From an uncultured Pelagibacteraceae bacterium (GTDB taxonomy: Bacteria; Pseudomonadota; Alphaproteobacteria; Pelagibacterales; Pelagibacteraceae): a stretch of DNA of 64,000 nucleotides. The notes beneath the pieces were generated by a model that saw nothing but the letters and a program-made list of their open reading frames with translations, was not told where the DNA came from and did no database searches. Location of the stretch: NCBI GenBank assembly GCA_902594865.1, contig CACJNV010000001.1, forward strand, positions 1-64,000. Direction: 5' to 3'. Numbering within the stretch: position 1 is the first letter of the stretch; the number at the start of each line of letters is the position of its first letter. A program made the translations under genes and the position numbers. This document shows positions 1 to 10,505 of the stretch, piece by piece.

Positions 1-502
1 AACAAACTCATCTTGTGGTGTTTGTGGCAAAAGTTCTTTAGATGCTTTAGAAATTATTAAAAAAGACAAAATTTTAAAATCTAATCCAAAAATATCAAAA
101 GAGGTTTTAATGAGCTCACCAAAAAAGCTTCGTCAAAATCAATCAGAATTTTCAAAAACTGGAGGTATTCACGCAAGTGGATTATTTACTGCTCAAGGAG
201 ATATAGTTGCCATTAAGGAGGATGTTGGTCGTCATAATGCTTTAGATAAACTTATTGGTTATTCTCTAAAAGAAAATTTACTTGATAACACTTCACAATT
301 TTTAGCTTGTTCCGGTAGACTTAATTTTGACCTAGTACAAAAAGCACTTATGGCAAATATTGGGATTTTAATAGGTGTTGGTGCGCCAACTAGTCTTGCT
401 ATTGATTTAGCAAATAAGTTTGACATGACATTGGTTGGTTTTGTAAAAGAGGATAGCTTTAATATTTATAGCAATAAAGATAGGATTATAATAAATACTT
501 GA
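1..502 (+). CDS. fdhD: Formate dehydrogenase accessory sulfurtransferase FdhD, 5'-truncated by the window edge
   Basis: Frame is open from base 2 (TNSSCGVCGKSSLDALEI...), with CxxC motif, then GGIHASGLF and EDVGRHNALDKLIG typical of FdhD; stop TGA at 500-502. The ORF-track start at 110 is internal. Confidence 0.9.
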   Translation, partial: TNSSCGVCGKSSLDALEIIKKDKILKSNPKISKEVLMSSPKKLRQNQSEFSKTGGIHASGLFTAQGDIVAIKEDVGRHNALDKLIGYSLKENLLDNTSQFLACSGRLNFDLVQKALMANIGILIGVGAPTSLAIDLANKFDMTLVGFVKEDSFNIYSNKDRIIINT

Positions 503-528
503 GCTATTAAAAAAGGGTAAAGGGTAAA

Positions 529-2184
529 TTGTCAAAAAATATAAGTAATCTATCAGGTAGAATTGGACTTAAAGAAAATCTGTTTAAGCAAATATCTGAA
601 AATACATTGAGCGATAAACCGCAAGATATCAAAGAAATTGCTAAAAAACATAACCTTGGGGTTTCAACACTTCATGGAGCTGAATCATTTTATGAATTTT
701 TAAGACCATCTCATAGAGAAAAGAAAGCTTTTGTTTGCAATGGTAGTGCATGCATGTGCGCTGGCACACAAGAGAAGTTAAAAGATACTTTAAAAGAAAA
801 ACTTGGTGACGATAAAGTTGGAGAAATGTTTTGCCTGGGACATTGTTATGAAAACCATGCATTCCATTATGACGGAGAAAATTATGCTGGGAAGGATATA
901 GAAAAAATTGACCAAATAATTAAAGGTGAAGAAATTAAACAAGAGAAATTTTTCTCAAAAAGTTTTGCTACAACAAGTTTTTTAATGGATGATAAACTTT
1001 CATCAACTAACCAATTTAAAGATCAATTAAATAAATTTTTAAAAACTGATAAAAAAGAAATTGTTAAATCACTTTTAGATTCTAATTTAACTGGTAGAGG
1101 TGGTGCAGGGTTTCCAACAGGAATGAAATGGGATTTTTGCAGTAAAGCAAAAGGAGAAAAAAAGTACGTTATCTGTAATGCAGACGAAGGTGACTCTGGT
1201 GCTTTTTCAGATAGATATTTATTAGAAGACCAGCCTCTAAAAGTCATTTTTGGAATGGTAATGTGTGGATTTGTAATTGGAAGCGATGAGGGAGTTTTAT
1301 ATATTCGTGGAGAATATCCAAAATCTATTGAAGCCATCAATGGAAGTATCAATGAACTTAAAAAGTTAGGTCTTTTGGGTGAAAATATTTTAGGAACCGA
1401 TTTTTCTTTTGATCTTGGAATTTGTATTGGTCAAGGTGCTTATATTTGTGGAGAAGAAACAGCTTTGATTGCATCTATTGAAGGAAGAAGAGCAGAAGTT
1501 GATGTTAGACCACCTTTTCCTGTTACAGAAGGATTATATAAAAAACCAACTGTTGTTAACAATGTTGAAACTTTAGCAGCTGCTACAGGAATTTTAATAA
1601 ATGGTTCTGAAAAATTTTCATCTGTAGGAAATAAAAAATCTGCAGGTACTAAATTGGTTTGTTTGGATAGTTTCTTTAACAACCCAGGTGTTTATGAAAT
1701 TGATATGGGTACTCCAATGAAAAAAATATTTAATGAAATTGGTGGAGGATACAAAGAACCATTAAAAGCTTTTCAAATTGGTGGGCCACTTGGTGGTGTG
1801 GTTCCATTAAGTGAAATAGAAAATCTTAATTTAGATTTTCAGGAGTTTACTGCAAAAGGTTTCATGTTGGGTCATGCTAGTGTGGTAAGTATTCCTAAAG
1901 ATTTTTCTATGGCAGAATACATTCATCATCTATTTGAATTTTCTGCTGAAGAATCATGTGGAAAATGTTTCCCTGGAAGACTTGGATCTTACAGAGGTAA
2001 AGAAATGTTTGACCAAGCTAAAAAGAAAACTGCAAAAATACCTTTGAAATTGCTTGAAGAATTGCTTGTTACAATGAAAAAAGGTTGTTTATGCGCTTTA
2101 TGCGGAGCTATTCCCACTCCTATCCAAAACATCCTAAAATACTTTGGGGATGAAATGAAAAATGATATGGTTAAAGATAATTAA
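529..2184 (+). CDS. fdsB: NAD-dependent formate dehydrogenase beta subunit (fused NuoE-like [2Fe-2S] thioredoxin domain plus NuoF-like FMN/NADH domain)
   Basis: N-terminal CNGSACMC...CLGHCYEN ferredoxin-like domain, then GRGGAGFPTGMKW, CNADEGDSGAFSDR, ESCGKCFPGR. TTG start; overlaps the next gene as TAATG. Confidence 0.88.
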   Translation: MSKNISNLSGRIGLKENLFKQISENTLSDKPQDIKEIAKKHNLGVSTLHGAESFYEFLRPSHREKKAFVCNGSACMCAGTQEKLKDTLKEKLGDDKVGEMFCLGHCYENHAFHYDGENYAGKDIEKIDQIIKGEEIKQEKFFSKSFATTSFLMDDKLSSTNQFKDQLNKFLKTDKKEIVKSLLDSNLTGRGGAGFPTGMKWDFCSKAKGEKKYVICNADEGDSGAFSDRYLLEDQPLKVIFGMVMCGFVIGSDEGVLYIRGEYPKSIEAINGSINELKKLGLLGENILGTDFSFDLGICIGQGAYICGEETALIASIEGRRAEVDVRPPFPVTEGLYKKPTVVNNVETLAAATGILINGSEKFSSVGNKKSAGTKLVCLDSFFNNPGVYEIDMGTPMKKIFNEIGGGYKEPLKAFQIGGPLGGVVPLSEIENLNLDFQEFTAKGFMLGHASVVSIPKDFSMAEYIHHLFEFSAEESCGKCFPGRLGSYRGKEMFDQAKKKTAKIPLKLLEELLVTMKKGCLCALCGAIPTPIQNILKYFGDEMKNDMVKDN

Positions 2185-4952
2185 TGAGTTCAGAGAAAAG
2201 AAAAATTGCTTATATTGACGGAAAACCGTATGAAATCGGTCCAAATCACTCGTCTATTTTAAAATTTGTAAAAAGTTATGTAGGTGAAAAAAAAGTTCCT
2301 ACCTTATGTGATGATCCAAATTTAGCACCTTATGGAGCTTGTAGAGTGTGTTCGGTCGAAGTTGCTTTAGAAAAAGATGGTCCTACAAGAGTAGTAGCTT
2401 CTTGCCATACTCCAGTTGCTGAAAATCAACACATATTTACATCAAATGAATCTTTGAAAGATCTTAGAAAAAATATTGTTGAATTAGTATTAACAGATCA
2501 CCCAATGGAATGTGATACTTGTGAGGTAAATAATAATTGTGAATTACAAACAGTAGCAAACGATTTAGGGGTATCTGATCACAGATATAATAGTCCAAAA
2601 CAACATAAAGGAATTCCAAGAGATACATCTCATGATTACATGAGAATGAATTTAGACAATTGCATCAATTGTGGAAGATGTGTCAGAGCTTGTGATGAAA
2701 TTCAAGGTTCGTTCGTTTTAACAATGAGTGGAAGAGGATTTGAGTCAAGAATAACAACTGATAACGACATGATGTTTGGAGATAGTTCATGTGTTTCTTG
2801 TGGTGCTTGCGCTCACACTTGTCCAACAGATGCTATCTCAGATGTTTTTCAATCAAAGTCTGCTGCAGTAGATAAAAAAGTTAGAACAACATGTTCGTAC
2901 TGTGGTGTTGGTTGTAATTTAGAGGCTTCAATTAAAGATGATAAGGTTGTGGCTATTGATACTCCAAAACAAACAGAAGTTAACGCTGGACATACGTGTA
3001 TTAAAGGAAGATATGCGTTTAGCTTTTATGATCATCCAGACAGATTAAAAACACCTTTAATTAAAAGAAATGGAAAATTTGAAGAAGCTTCTTGGGATGA
3101 AGCTTATGATTTTATTAAAAAGGAAATGAACAGAATTACAAAAGATAATGGTCCAGATGCTTTTGCTGGAATTTCCTCTGCGAGATGCACGAATGAAGAA
3201 AATTATGTTTTCCAAAAAATGATTAGAGCTGCTGTCGGAACTAACAGTGTAGATTGTTGTGCAAGAATTTGTCATTCACCAACAGCTTGGGGAATGCAAC
3301 AAACTTTTGGAACAGGAGCAGCGACTAATTCAACAGAAGATATTTATCATGCAGATTTATTTTTAGTTATTGGAGCTAATCCAACTAACGCTCATCCTGT
3401 AACAGGTGCAAAAATAAAACAACAAGTCATGAAAGGTAAAAAATTAATTGTGCTTGATCCAGTTACAACCGAACTAGCGAAACTTGCTGATTATCATATT
3501 AAACTAAGACCAGGAACTAACGTTGCAGTTCTAAATATGATGTTACACTTTATTGTTAAATCAAAACTTTACAATGCAGATTTTGTTAGAGATAGAACTG
3601 AAGGTTTTGATAATTTCTTAAAAGAAATTGGAAGACAAGATGTTGATCATTTAGCAAAAGTAGCTGGTGTGGATAAACAATTAGTTAAAGAAGCAGCAAT
3701 TGCATATGCGACTGCAAGAAATTCAATGGAGTTCCATGGTTTAGGAGTCACTGAACACGAACAAGGATCTAAAACTGTAATGTTAATTGCAGATCTAGCA
3801 ATGATTACTGGAAACATTGGACGAAAAGGTGTCGGGGTTAATCCTTTGAGAGGTCAAAACAATGTTCAAGGTGCAGCAGATATGGGATGTCAACCACACC
3901 AAGGTGCTGGATATTTTCCTGTGGCTGATGAAAAGCATCAAGAATTCTATACAGAAAAATATGGAGTAACTCACCCAACTAAACCAGGATTAAAAATTCC
4001 TCAAATGTTTGAAGCTGCAATAGATAAAGAGCTTAAAGGTTTATGGATTATTGGTGAAGATATAGTTCAAACTGACCCTAATAGTGCTCATGTTATAGAG
4101 GCTATGAACTCATTAGAGCTTCTAGTTGTTCAAGAAATATTTATGAGTGAAACAGCAAAATTAGCGACTGTTGTTCTACCAGGAACAACTTTCTTAGAAA
4201 AGGATGGAACGTTTACAAATACTGAGAGAAGAATTCAAAGAGTGAACAGAGCTGTGCCTCCTTTACCAGGCACTAAACCTGATGGATTAATTGTAACTGA
4301 AATGATGCAAAAATTGGGTTTTGACCAACCAACTTATGACGCTGATCAAGTTCTAGAAGAGATTGCTGATATCGTTCCTTTCTTTAAGGGAGTTACTAGA
4401 GAGAGACTTGGCAAATTTGGATTACAATGGCCAGTTCAAGAAGATGGAACTGATACTAAAATTTTACATACTGAAACTTTTAAATTAGGCAAAGGTAGAC
4501 TTAAAAACTTTGATTGGAAAGAGTCGTCAGAAATTGAAGCAAATAAAAAAGATTATCCTTTAATTTTAACAACAAGTAGAGTTTTACAACATTACAACGC
4601 AGCAACAATGACTAGAAGAACAAAGAATATAAATATTGTTGATGAAGATGTTTTATTAATTCATCCTAAAGATGCAGCTCATAGAGATCTAAATACTGGT
4701 GATATCGGAAGACTTTATTCAGGTAGAGGTGAGGTTGCGCTTAAAGTAGAGGTTACAGATAAAGTTAAAGAAGGAATTGTGTTTACTACGTTCCATTTCC
4801 CAGAGCATATGGTTAATATGGTTACAGGTCACGGTAAAGATGAAGAAACAATGTGTGCAGAATACAAAGTATCTTCTGTTGAAGTACAAAAAATCTCTAA
4901 TCAATTTAAAACAGAAGTTAAACCAAAAGAAAATCAAGCTGAAGTCAGTTAA
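2184..4952 (+). CDS. fdsA: Formate dehydrogenase alpha subunit (NuoG-like N-terminus plus molybdopterin catalytic domain, Cys type)
   Basis: [2Fe-2S] and [4Fe-4S] Cys motifs (CDTCEVNNNCELQ, CINCGRCVRACDE, CVSCGACAHTCPT), CSYCGVGCNLEAS, VDCCARICHSPTAWG. Confidence 0.92.
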   Translation: MSSEKRKIAYIDGKPYEIGPNHSSILKFVKSYVGEKKVPTLCDDPNLAPYGACRVCSVEVALEKDGPTRVVASCHTPVAENQHIFTSNESLKDLRKNIVELVLTDHPMECDTCEVNNNCELQTVANDLGVSDHRYNSPKQHKGIPRDTSHDYMRMNLDNCINCGRCVRACDEIQGSFVLTMSGRGFESRITTDNDMMFGDSSCVSCGACAHTCPTDAISDVFQSKSAAVDKKVRTTCSYCGVGCNLEASIKDDKVVAIDTPKQTEVNAGHTCIKGRYAFSFYDHPDRLKTPLIKRNGKFEEASWDEAYDFIKKEMNRITKDNGPDAFAGISSARCTNEENYVFQKMIRAAVGTNSVDCCARICHSPTAWGMQQTFGTGAATNSTEDIYHADLFLVIGANPTNAHPVTGAKIKQQVMKGKKLIVLDPVTTELAKLADYHIKLRPGTNVAVLNMMLHFIVKSKLYNADFVRDRTEGFDNFLKEIGRQDVDHLAKVAGVDKQLVKEAAIAYATARNSMEFHGLGVTEHEQGSKTVMLIADLAMITGNIGRKGVGVNPLRGQNNVQGAADMGCQPHQGAGYFPVADEKHQEFYTEKYGVTHPTKPGLKIPQMFEAAIDKELKGLWIIGEDIVQTDPNSAHVIEAMNSLELLVVQEIFMSETAKLATVVLPGTTFLEKDGTFTNTERRIQRVNRAVPPLPGTKPDGLIVTEMMQKLGFDQPTYDADQVLEEIADIVPFFKGVTRERLGKFGLQWPVQEDGTDTKILHTETFKLGKGRLKNFDWKESSEIEANKKDYPLILTTSRVLQHYNAATMTRRTKNINIVDEDVLLIHPKDAAHRDLNTGDIGRLYSGRGEVALKVEVTDKVKEGIVFTTFHFPEHMVNMVTGHGKDEETMCAEYKVSSVEVQKISNQFKTEVKPKENQAEVS

Positions 4953-4957
4953 TTAAA

Positions 4958-6403
4958 ATGACCATTGGTTGGCATTTTGATAATACATATTCAAAGTTAT
5001 CAAATACTTTTAAAGAAAATATTAAACCAACTCCTGTTCATGATCCTGAATTAGTAATTTTAAATGAGGAACTAGCCTCTACTTTAAATTTAGATTTTTC
5101 AAAAACAGACAAAAAAAAATTAGCAGAAATATTTTCTGGAAACTTCATACCAGAAGAAACTAATACCATTGCGCAAGCATATGCAGGTCATCAATTTGGA
5201 CACTTTACTATGTTAGGAGATGGTAGAGCAGTTTTATTAGGAGAGCATTTAGTTAATAATGATAATCGTTTTGACATTCAGTTTAAAGGTTCAGGAAGAA
5301 CTTCTTTCTCGAGAGGTGGTGATGGAAGAGCAGCACTTGGGCCTATGCTTAGAGAATATATTATTAGTGAAGCGATACATTCATTAAATATTCCAACTAC
5401 TAGGAGTCTTGCTGTAGCAAAAACAGGAGAAAAAGTTGTGAGAGAAAATCTTTTACAGGGCGCTATATTAACAAGAGTTGCATCAAGTCATCTTCGGGTT
5501 GGAACATTCCAATATATTGCAGCAACTCAAAACATTGAAAATTTAAATATTTTAATCGACTACACAATTAACAGACATTATCCAGAAATTAAAAAATCAA
5601 ATTCAAAAGCATTAGACTTGTTAAATCTTGTAATGGAAAAGCAATGCCAGCTAGTAATCAATTGGATGAGAGTTGGATTTATTCATGGGGTTATGAATAC
5701 TGATAACATGGCAATTTCAGGTGAAACAATAGATTACGGTCCTTGTGCATTTATGGATCATTATGATCCAAAAACTGTATTTAGCTCAATCGATAAATTT
5801 GGAAGATATGCCTTTTCTAATCAACCACCAATTACAAAGTGGAATTTAGCAAGATTTGCAGAATGTTTAATCCCTCTAATTGACAAAAATGAAGATACTG
5901 CAATTAAATTAGCAACAGATTTAATAGATAATTTCCAAAATATTTATGAAGATAAATGGTTAAATATGATGAGAGATAAACTTGGTCTATTTGGTGAGGA
6001 TAAAAATGATAAAAAATTAATTAATGATTTATTTAATTGGATGGAAAAAAATAAAGCAGATTACACAAATACATTTTGTAATTTAATGGATATCAATTCT
6101 GATGAAGTTTACAAAAGTAATGATTTTATCGATTGGAAAAATAAATGGAAAAAAAGATCTGAGTTAAATAATTCAACTAAGGAAAAACAAAACAAACTTA
6201 TGAAAACAAATAATCCAATTGTAATACCTAGAAATCATAAAGTAGAGGAAGCTTTAGCTGAAGCAGACAAAGGAAATTTAGATAAAATGAAAAAGTTATT
6301 AGCTATTTTAAAAAATCCTTATTATAATCAAAATAATATTGAAGAATATCAAGCAGCTGCTCCATCGAACAACGAAAAATATCAAACTTTTTGTGGAACT
6401 TAA
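4958..6403 (+). CDS. selO: SelO/YdiU family protein adenylyltransferase (UPF0061)
   Basis: AQAYAGHQFGHFTMLGDGRAVLLGE, GSGRTSFSRGGDGRAALGPMLREYIISEA, C-terminal YQTFCGT. Confidence 0.9.
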   Translation: MTIGWHFDNTYSKLSNTFKENIKPTPVHDPELVILNEELASTLNLDFSKTDKKKLAEIFSGNFIPEETNTIAQAYAGHQFGHFTMLGDGRAVLLGEHLVNNDNRFDIQFKGSGRTSFSRGGDGRAALGPMLREYIISEAIHSLNIPTTRSLAVAKTGEKVVRENLLQGAILTRVASSHLRVGTFQYIAATQNIENLNILIDYTINRHYPEIKKSNSKALDLLNLVMEKQCQLVINWMRVGFIHGVMNTDNMAISGETIDYGPCAFMDHYDPKTVFSSIDKFGRYAFSNQPPITKWNLARFAECLIPLIDKNEDTAIKLATDLIDNFQNIYEDKWLNMMRDKLGLFGEDKNDKKLINDLFNWMEKNKADYTNTFCNLMDINSDEVYKSNDFIDWKNKWKKRSELNNSTKEKQNKLMKTNNPIVIPRNHKVEEALAEADKGNLDKMKKLLAILKNPYYNQNNIEEYQAAAPSNNEKYQTFCGT

Positions 6404-6404
6404 T

Positions 6405-7508
6405 TTATAGAACGTAGGGCTCTGGCCTAGCGGTTTTGCCCAAAACTCTCTCAACTGCAAAATCACTTATATCAATTGTTTGGTATGATCCTGTTGTGAT
6501 TAATTCGGTTAAGGCTCTACCGATACCTGGTGCCTGCATTAATCCCCGCCCTGTAAATCCAGAAGCCATGTAAACATTATCATATTTTGGATGCTTACCA
6601 ACAACTGCATTATTATCTAATCTATTACAATCATAGTAACCTGCCCATCCACCAGTTAACTTTAATTCTTCAAAAGCTGGTATTCTTTTAGCAAGAGCTG
6701 GCCAAACTAATTCCTCAAAATCATTCCAAGCTGGTTCCAAATCATCTGCATCAAATACAGAAATAGGTGATCCTGCTAAATATTCCCCTCCCTCTGGTCT
6801 CCAATAAACACCTGTTGTTAAGTCTCCACTGAGTGGCATCTCTTTTATATATGTTGGGCATTTTACTCTAAAGACGGTATGCTTTTGAGGAACAACAGGG
6901 ATATCTTCTAACAATTCTTTTGTCCAACAACCAGCAGCAGAAACAATTGTTTTAGCATTTATTTCTGAAATACTTTTTACATCACCTTTAATAAATTCTG
7001 CTCCAAGCTCTATTGCTTTACTTTTAAGAGCGCTATGAAACATAAATGGATCAATCCATCCTTCACTTTGATTATCCGTATAAGTTGCTGTCTCTATTCC
7101 TTCACTATTCACATAAGGGAAAACCTTAGATAATTCTGACCCTTTAATATTTTTTGTTCCTGCATCACATTCTTTATGATTTTCTAATGCTCTATATTGT
7201 TCTTCAGCATGTTCAGAACCAAACATTAAAAGATATCCATTGGTTACCATACTAGCTGTTGGATTAGGATTTTTTTCTGTTTTTAATAATTCTGGTATTT
7301 GGAAAATAAATTCTCTTGCAAATTTTCCTAATAAAATATTTTCTTTTTGGAAAAATTGTCTTCTAAAACCACCTAAAGATAATGGGAATGAAGCTGTTTT
7401 ATAAGTAGGATCTCTTTCAATAACTTTTACTTTTCTACCTTCTTTGGATAAAAAATAAGCAGTCGCCGCCCCTATAATTCCACCACCAATTACTACAACA
7501 TCATCCAT
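6405..7508 (-). CDS. FAD-dependent oxidoreductase (DadA/sarcosine oxidase-like)
   Basis: N-terminal VVVIGGGIIGAATAYFLSKEGRKVKVIER dinucleotide fold; C-terminal ASGFTGRGLMQAPGIGRALTELI. Confidence 0.8.
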   Translation of the reverse strand: MDDVVVIGGGIIGAATAYFLSKEGRKVKVIERDPTYKTASFPLSLGGFRRQFFQKENILLGKFAREFIFQIPELLKTEKNPNPTASMVTNGYLLMFGSEHAEEQYRALENHKECDAGTKNIKGSELSKVFPYVNSEGIETATYTDNQSEGWIDPFMFHSALKSKAIELGAEFIKGDVKSISEINAKTIVSAAGCWTKELLEDIPVVPQKHTVFRVKCPTYIKEMPLSGDLTTGVYWRPEGGEYLAGSPISVFDADDLEPAWNDFEELVWPALAKRIPAFEELKLTGGWAGYYDCNRLDNNAVVGKHPKYDNVYMASGFTGRGLMQAPGIGRALTELITTGSYQTIDISDFAVERVLGKTARPEPYVL

Positions 7509-7510
7509 AT

Positions 7511-7993
7511 CTAATTTAACAAAATTAAGCTTGTATTCAGAATTAGTGCAAAGCTACACCAAAGTAAATATGGAATCATTAGGTAGGCGCTCAACATCTT
7601 GACGCGTTTAAACCTTAAAATAAGATTGATTATCAATGCTATTAGTATGATTAATACCAAAAGTGCTAGAACCATATTGTGAAAAACAAAAAAAACTACA
7701 CTCCAAGTTGTATTGAATACTAAGTGGATAAAATAAATATAAACAGTACTCATATCTCTATTTTTTGTATGCCAGTAAAGCCATATTGCAACTGTCATCA
7801 ATGTATACAAGATCGTCCAAACAGGTCCAAATATCCAATCCGGTGGATTAAATGATGGTTTATTTAGTAATGAGTACCATGGCTCTTTGAAAGTAACAGT
7901 AGCTAAACCACCAATCAATGAAGCAGAGAATGTAATAGCAAGAAATAATATAAATGTTAAAAATTTATTTTTAAACATGTTAGATATATACAT
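7511..7993 (-). CDS. tspO: TspO/MBR family membrane protein
   Basis: SLLNKPSFNPPDWIFGPVWTILYTLMTVAIWLYW is the TspO/MBR signature; multiple TM segments. Confidence 0.9.
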   Translation of the reverse strand: MYISNMFKNKFLTFILFLAITFSASLIGGLATVTFKEPWYSLLNKPSFNPPDWIFGPVWTILYTLMTVAIWLYWHTKNRDMSTVYIYFIHLVFNTTWSVVFFVFHNMVLALLVLIILIALIINLILRFKRVKMLSAYLMIPYLLWCSFALILNTSLILLN

Positions 7994-8001
7994 AACAAAA
8001 A

Positions 8002-8760
8002 ATGAGTAAAAAAACTATTTGGATTACTGGCGGTAGTACTGGTATTGGAAAAGCTTTAGCAATTAAATTTGCAAGTAAGGGATGGAACGTTGCTATATCT
8101 GCAAGAAGAGCTGAATTATTAAATGAGCTTTCAAATTCTTATGAAAATATTTCAAGTTTTCCTTTAGACGTAACAGATAAAGAAAAGTGCAAAGAAGTAT
8201 TCAACGAAATTAAAAACAAATATGAAAATATAGATATTTGTTTTTTTTCAACAGGAACATGGGATCCCAAAAAAGAAAAAGATATAGATGTCGAACAAAT
8301 GGAAGATGTTTTTAAAGTAAATTTTTTTGGAACTGTAAATAGCATCAAAGCAGTTGAACAATACTTTAGAGATAAAAAAAATGGTATAATTACTATTGTT
8401 TCGTCAATTGCAGGATATAGAGGGTTACCTAATTCAACTGGATATGGGCCATCTAAATCTGCATTAAATAACTTAGCTGAAAGTTTATATTTTGATTTTA
8501 AAAGATACAATGTACGTATTTGTTTAGTGTCTCCTGGGTTTATTAAAACACCAATGACAGATAAAAATGATTTTAAAATGCCTTTTTTAAAAACTCCTGA
8601 GTATGCTGCAGATCAAATTTATAAAGGTTTAGTTAACAAAAATATATTTGAAATACATTTTCCAAAATCACTTACAATCACATTAAAACTATTGAGTTTT
8701 TTACCGAGTAAAATTTATTTTGGTTTAGTTGGAAAACTAACAAAATATCAAAAAAAATAG
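8002..8760 (+). CDS. Short-chain dehydrogenase/reductase (SDR)
   Basis: TGGSTGIGKALA, SSIAGYRGLPNSTGYGPSKSAL (S-Y-K catalytic set). Confidence 0.88.
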   Translation: MSKKTIWITGGSTGIGKALAIKFASKGWNVAISARRAELLNELSNSYENISSFPLDVTDKEKCKEVFNEIKNKYENIDICFFSTGTWDPKKEKDIDVEQMEDVFKVNFFGTVNSIKAVEQYFRDKKNGIITIVSSIAGYRGLPNSTGYGPSKSALNNLAESLYFDFKRYNVRICLVSPGFIKTPMTDKNDFKMPFLKTPEYAADQIYKGLVNKNIFEIHFPKSLTITLKLLSFLPSKIYFGLVGKLTKYQKK

Positions 8761-9321
8761 TTAATCTTTTACAAATACAACTGTCAATTCAGCTACTTTA
8801 AAACCAAATTTAGTCATTGTTGCTCTATTAATTGCAACTCTATCATCTTGTTTAAAAATCCAATCATCGAAAGTTATTTTTAATTCTTTGCCTTTAACTG
8901 GAACTAATAAAACATATTCAAATTTAAAAGCTGGTCCGTAAGAATATCCTATTGCTTTACCTACAACATCTCCTGCAGTTCCTTCATAATTATGCTCATC
9001 AATTTTATTTATTGTCCATTCACGGTCTTGAACTTCACCGTCGTCCCAATTAAATTTTTCTTTAAGAATTAATTGCTTTCCATCCCAAGTTCCATTTAAA
9101 TCTGCAGAAAACTGTCTTGTAACTTTTCCTGATCTATTTTGTAGAACACCCCAAGCCTTAACATTTCCAGATAAGTATTCCTCAATAATTAATCTTGGTT
9201 CTTTGTTTTTAAAGTCTTCTGGTTTCATAGCGCCATTATTTGAACAACTTGTAATTAAGAATAATGAAATTATCAATGAAATTGACTTAATTATTTTTAT
9301 ATGTCGCATAAATATCTCCAT
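8761..9321 (-). CDS. DUF3833-like lipoprotein
   Basis: Lipobox-like LFLITSCSN; clustered with cfa/DUF1365/amine oxidase genes; WDDGEVQDREWTI region typical of the family. Confidence 0.65.
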   Translation of the reverse strand: MEIFMRHIKIIKSISLIISLFLITSCSNNGAMKPEDFKNKEPRLIIEEYLSGNVKAWGVLQNRSGKVTRQFSADLNGTWDGKQLILKEKFNWDDGEVQDREWTINKIDEHNYEGTAGDVVGKAIGYSYGPAFKFEYVLLVPVKGKELKITFDDWIFKQDDRVAINRATMTKFGFKVAELTVVFVKD

Positions 9322-9326
9322 TATTT

Positions 9327-10505
9327 TTATTTGTTTTGCATTGAAAATTGTATCAGATCAATATTTTTTGATTTAAATCCAGCTTCACAATAAGAAAGGT
9401 AAAACTCCCACATTCTTTTAAATGTTAGGTCAAAACCTTGATTTTTTATTAAATCCCATTTTTTTAAAAAATCATTTCTCCATATAGCTAATGTATTTGC
9501 ATAATGATCAGCATAAGAAATATATGAATTTATAGTTAAACCGTTATCAGAAACATAACGATTAATACTATTTTTATTTGGTAAAAAACCGCCGGGAAAA
9601 ATATATTTTTGAATAAAATCTTGTTTGTTTTTGTATCTATCAAACAACCTATCATCAATAGTAATTGCTTGAATAGCTGCTTTACCACCATCAGATAAGT
9701 TAGCTTTAATAGTTTTAAAATAACCCTCTAAATAATTTTGACCAACTGCCTCAATCATCTCTATAGAGGCAATTGAATTGTATTTGCCTTTAAGATCTCT
9801 GTAATCTTTTATTTCAATATTTACTTTTTCGTTTAAACCACAATTAAAAATTCTTTCTTTTGCGTATTCAAATTGTTTTTTTGATATTGTTATACAGTCT
9901 AGTTTAACATCGTATTTTTTACCTAAGTACTCAGCAAAACCTCCCCAACCACATCCTATTTCTAAAACTTTGTCACCATTATTTGGTTTAATTAGATCAA
10001 TTAATTTTTGATATTTGTTATTTTGAGCGTCAGAGAGATTATTGGATTTGTCATCAAAAATAGCACTAGAGTAAGTAAGTGTGTCATCTAACCAAAGAGA
10101 AAAAAAATCATTTCCAAGATCATAATGTTTAGCAATATTTTCTTTGCTTCTACTTTTTGTATTTTTGATTATTTTATTTTTTACAAAATTAATTATTGGA
10201 AAATCAAGAAGACCTGAAAATTTATATATGACCTTTATATTTCTTGCAGTTAATTCAATTAAATTTGACAAGTTATCAGTTTCAAATTCACCTCTCATGT
10301 AGCTCTCAGCAAATCCAATGCTACCACCTCTAATTAAATTATAATTAAAATCTGGTTTTTTGATTGAAATATTTGCATGCAATTTTTCATTTGGATTTCC
10401 AAACTTTAAAACTTTTTCATCATGTGTAGTGAGCTCAAGATAACCATGATTTATTTTATTAAGAAATTTAAAAACTAATTTATCTGCAGTATTATTTAAA
10501 AACAT
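9327..10505 (-). CDS. cfa: Cyclopropane-fatty-acyl-phospholipid synthase family methyltransferase
   Basis: AKHYDLGNDFFSLWLDDTLTYSSAIF, VLEIGCGWGGFAEYL, SIEMIEAVGQNYLEGYF. Confidence 0.9.
   Translation of the reverse strand: MFLNNTADKLVFKFLNKINHGYLELTTHDEKVLKFGNPNEKLHANISIKKPDFNYNLIRGGSIGFAESYMRGEFETDNLSNLIELTARNIKVIYKFSGLLDFPIINFVKNKIIKNTKSRSKENIAKHYDLGNDFFSLWLDDTLTYSSAIFDDKSNNLSDAQNNKYQKLIDLIKPNNGDKVLEIGCGWGGFAEYLGKKYDVKLDCITISKKQFEYAKERIFNCGLNEKVNIEIKDYRDLKGKYNSIASIEMIEAVGQNYLEGYFKTIKANLSDGGKAAIQAITIDDRLFDRYKNKQDFIQKYIFPGGFLPNKNSINRYVSDNGLTINSYISYADHYANTLAIWRNDFLKKWDLIKNQGFDLTFKRMWEFYLSYCEAGFKSKNIDLIQFSMQNK

Noticed and set aside
641-1682. Antisense ORFs 641..862, 1023..1352 and 1440..1682
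   Set aside because: Shadow ORFs within the strongly supported fdsB frame; no recognisable motifs.
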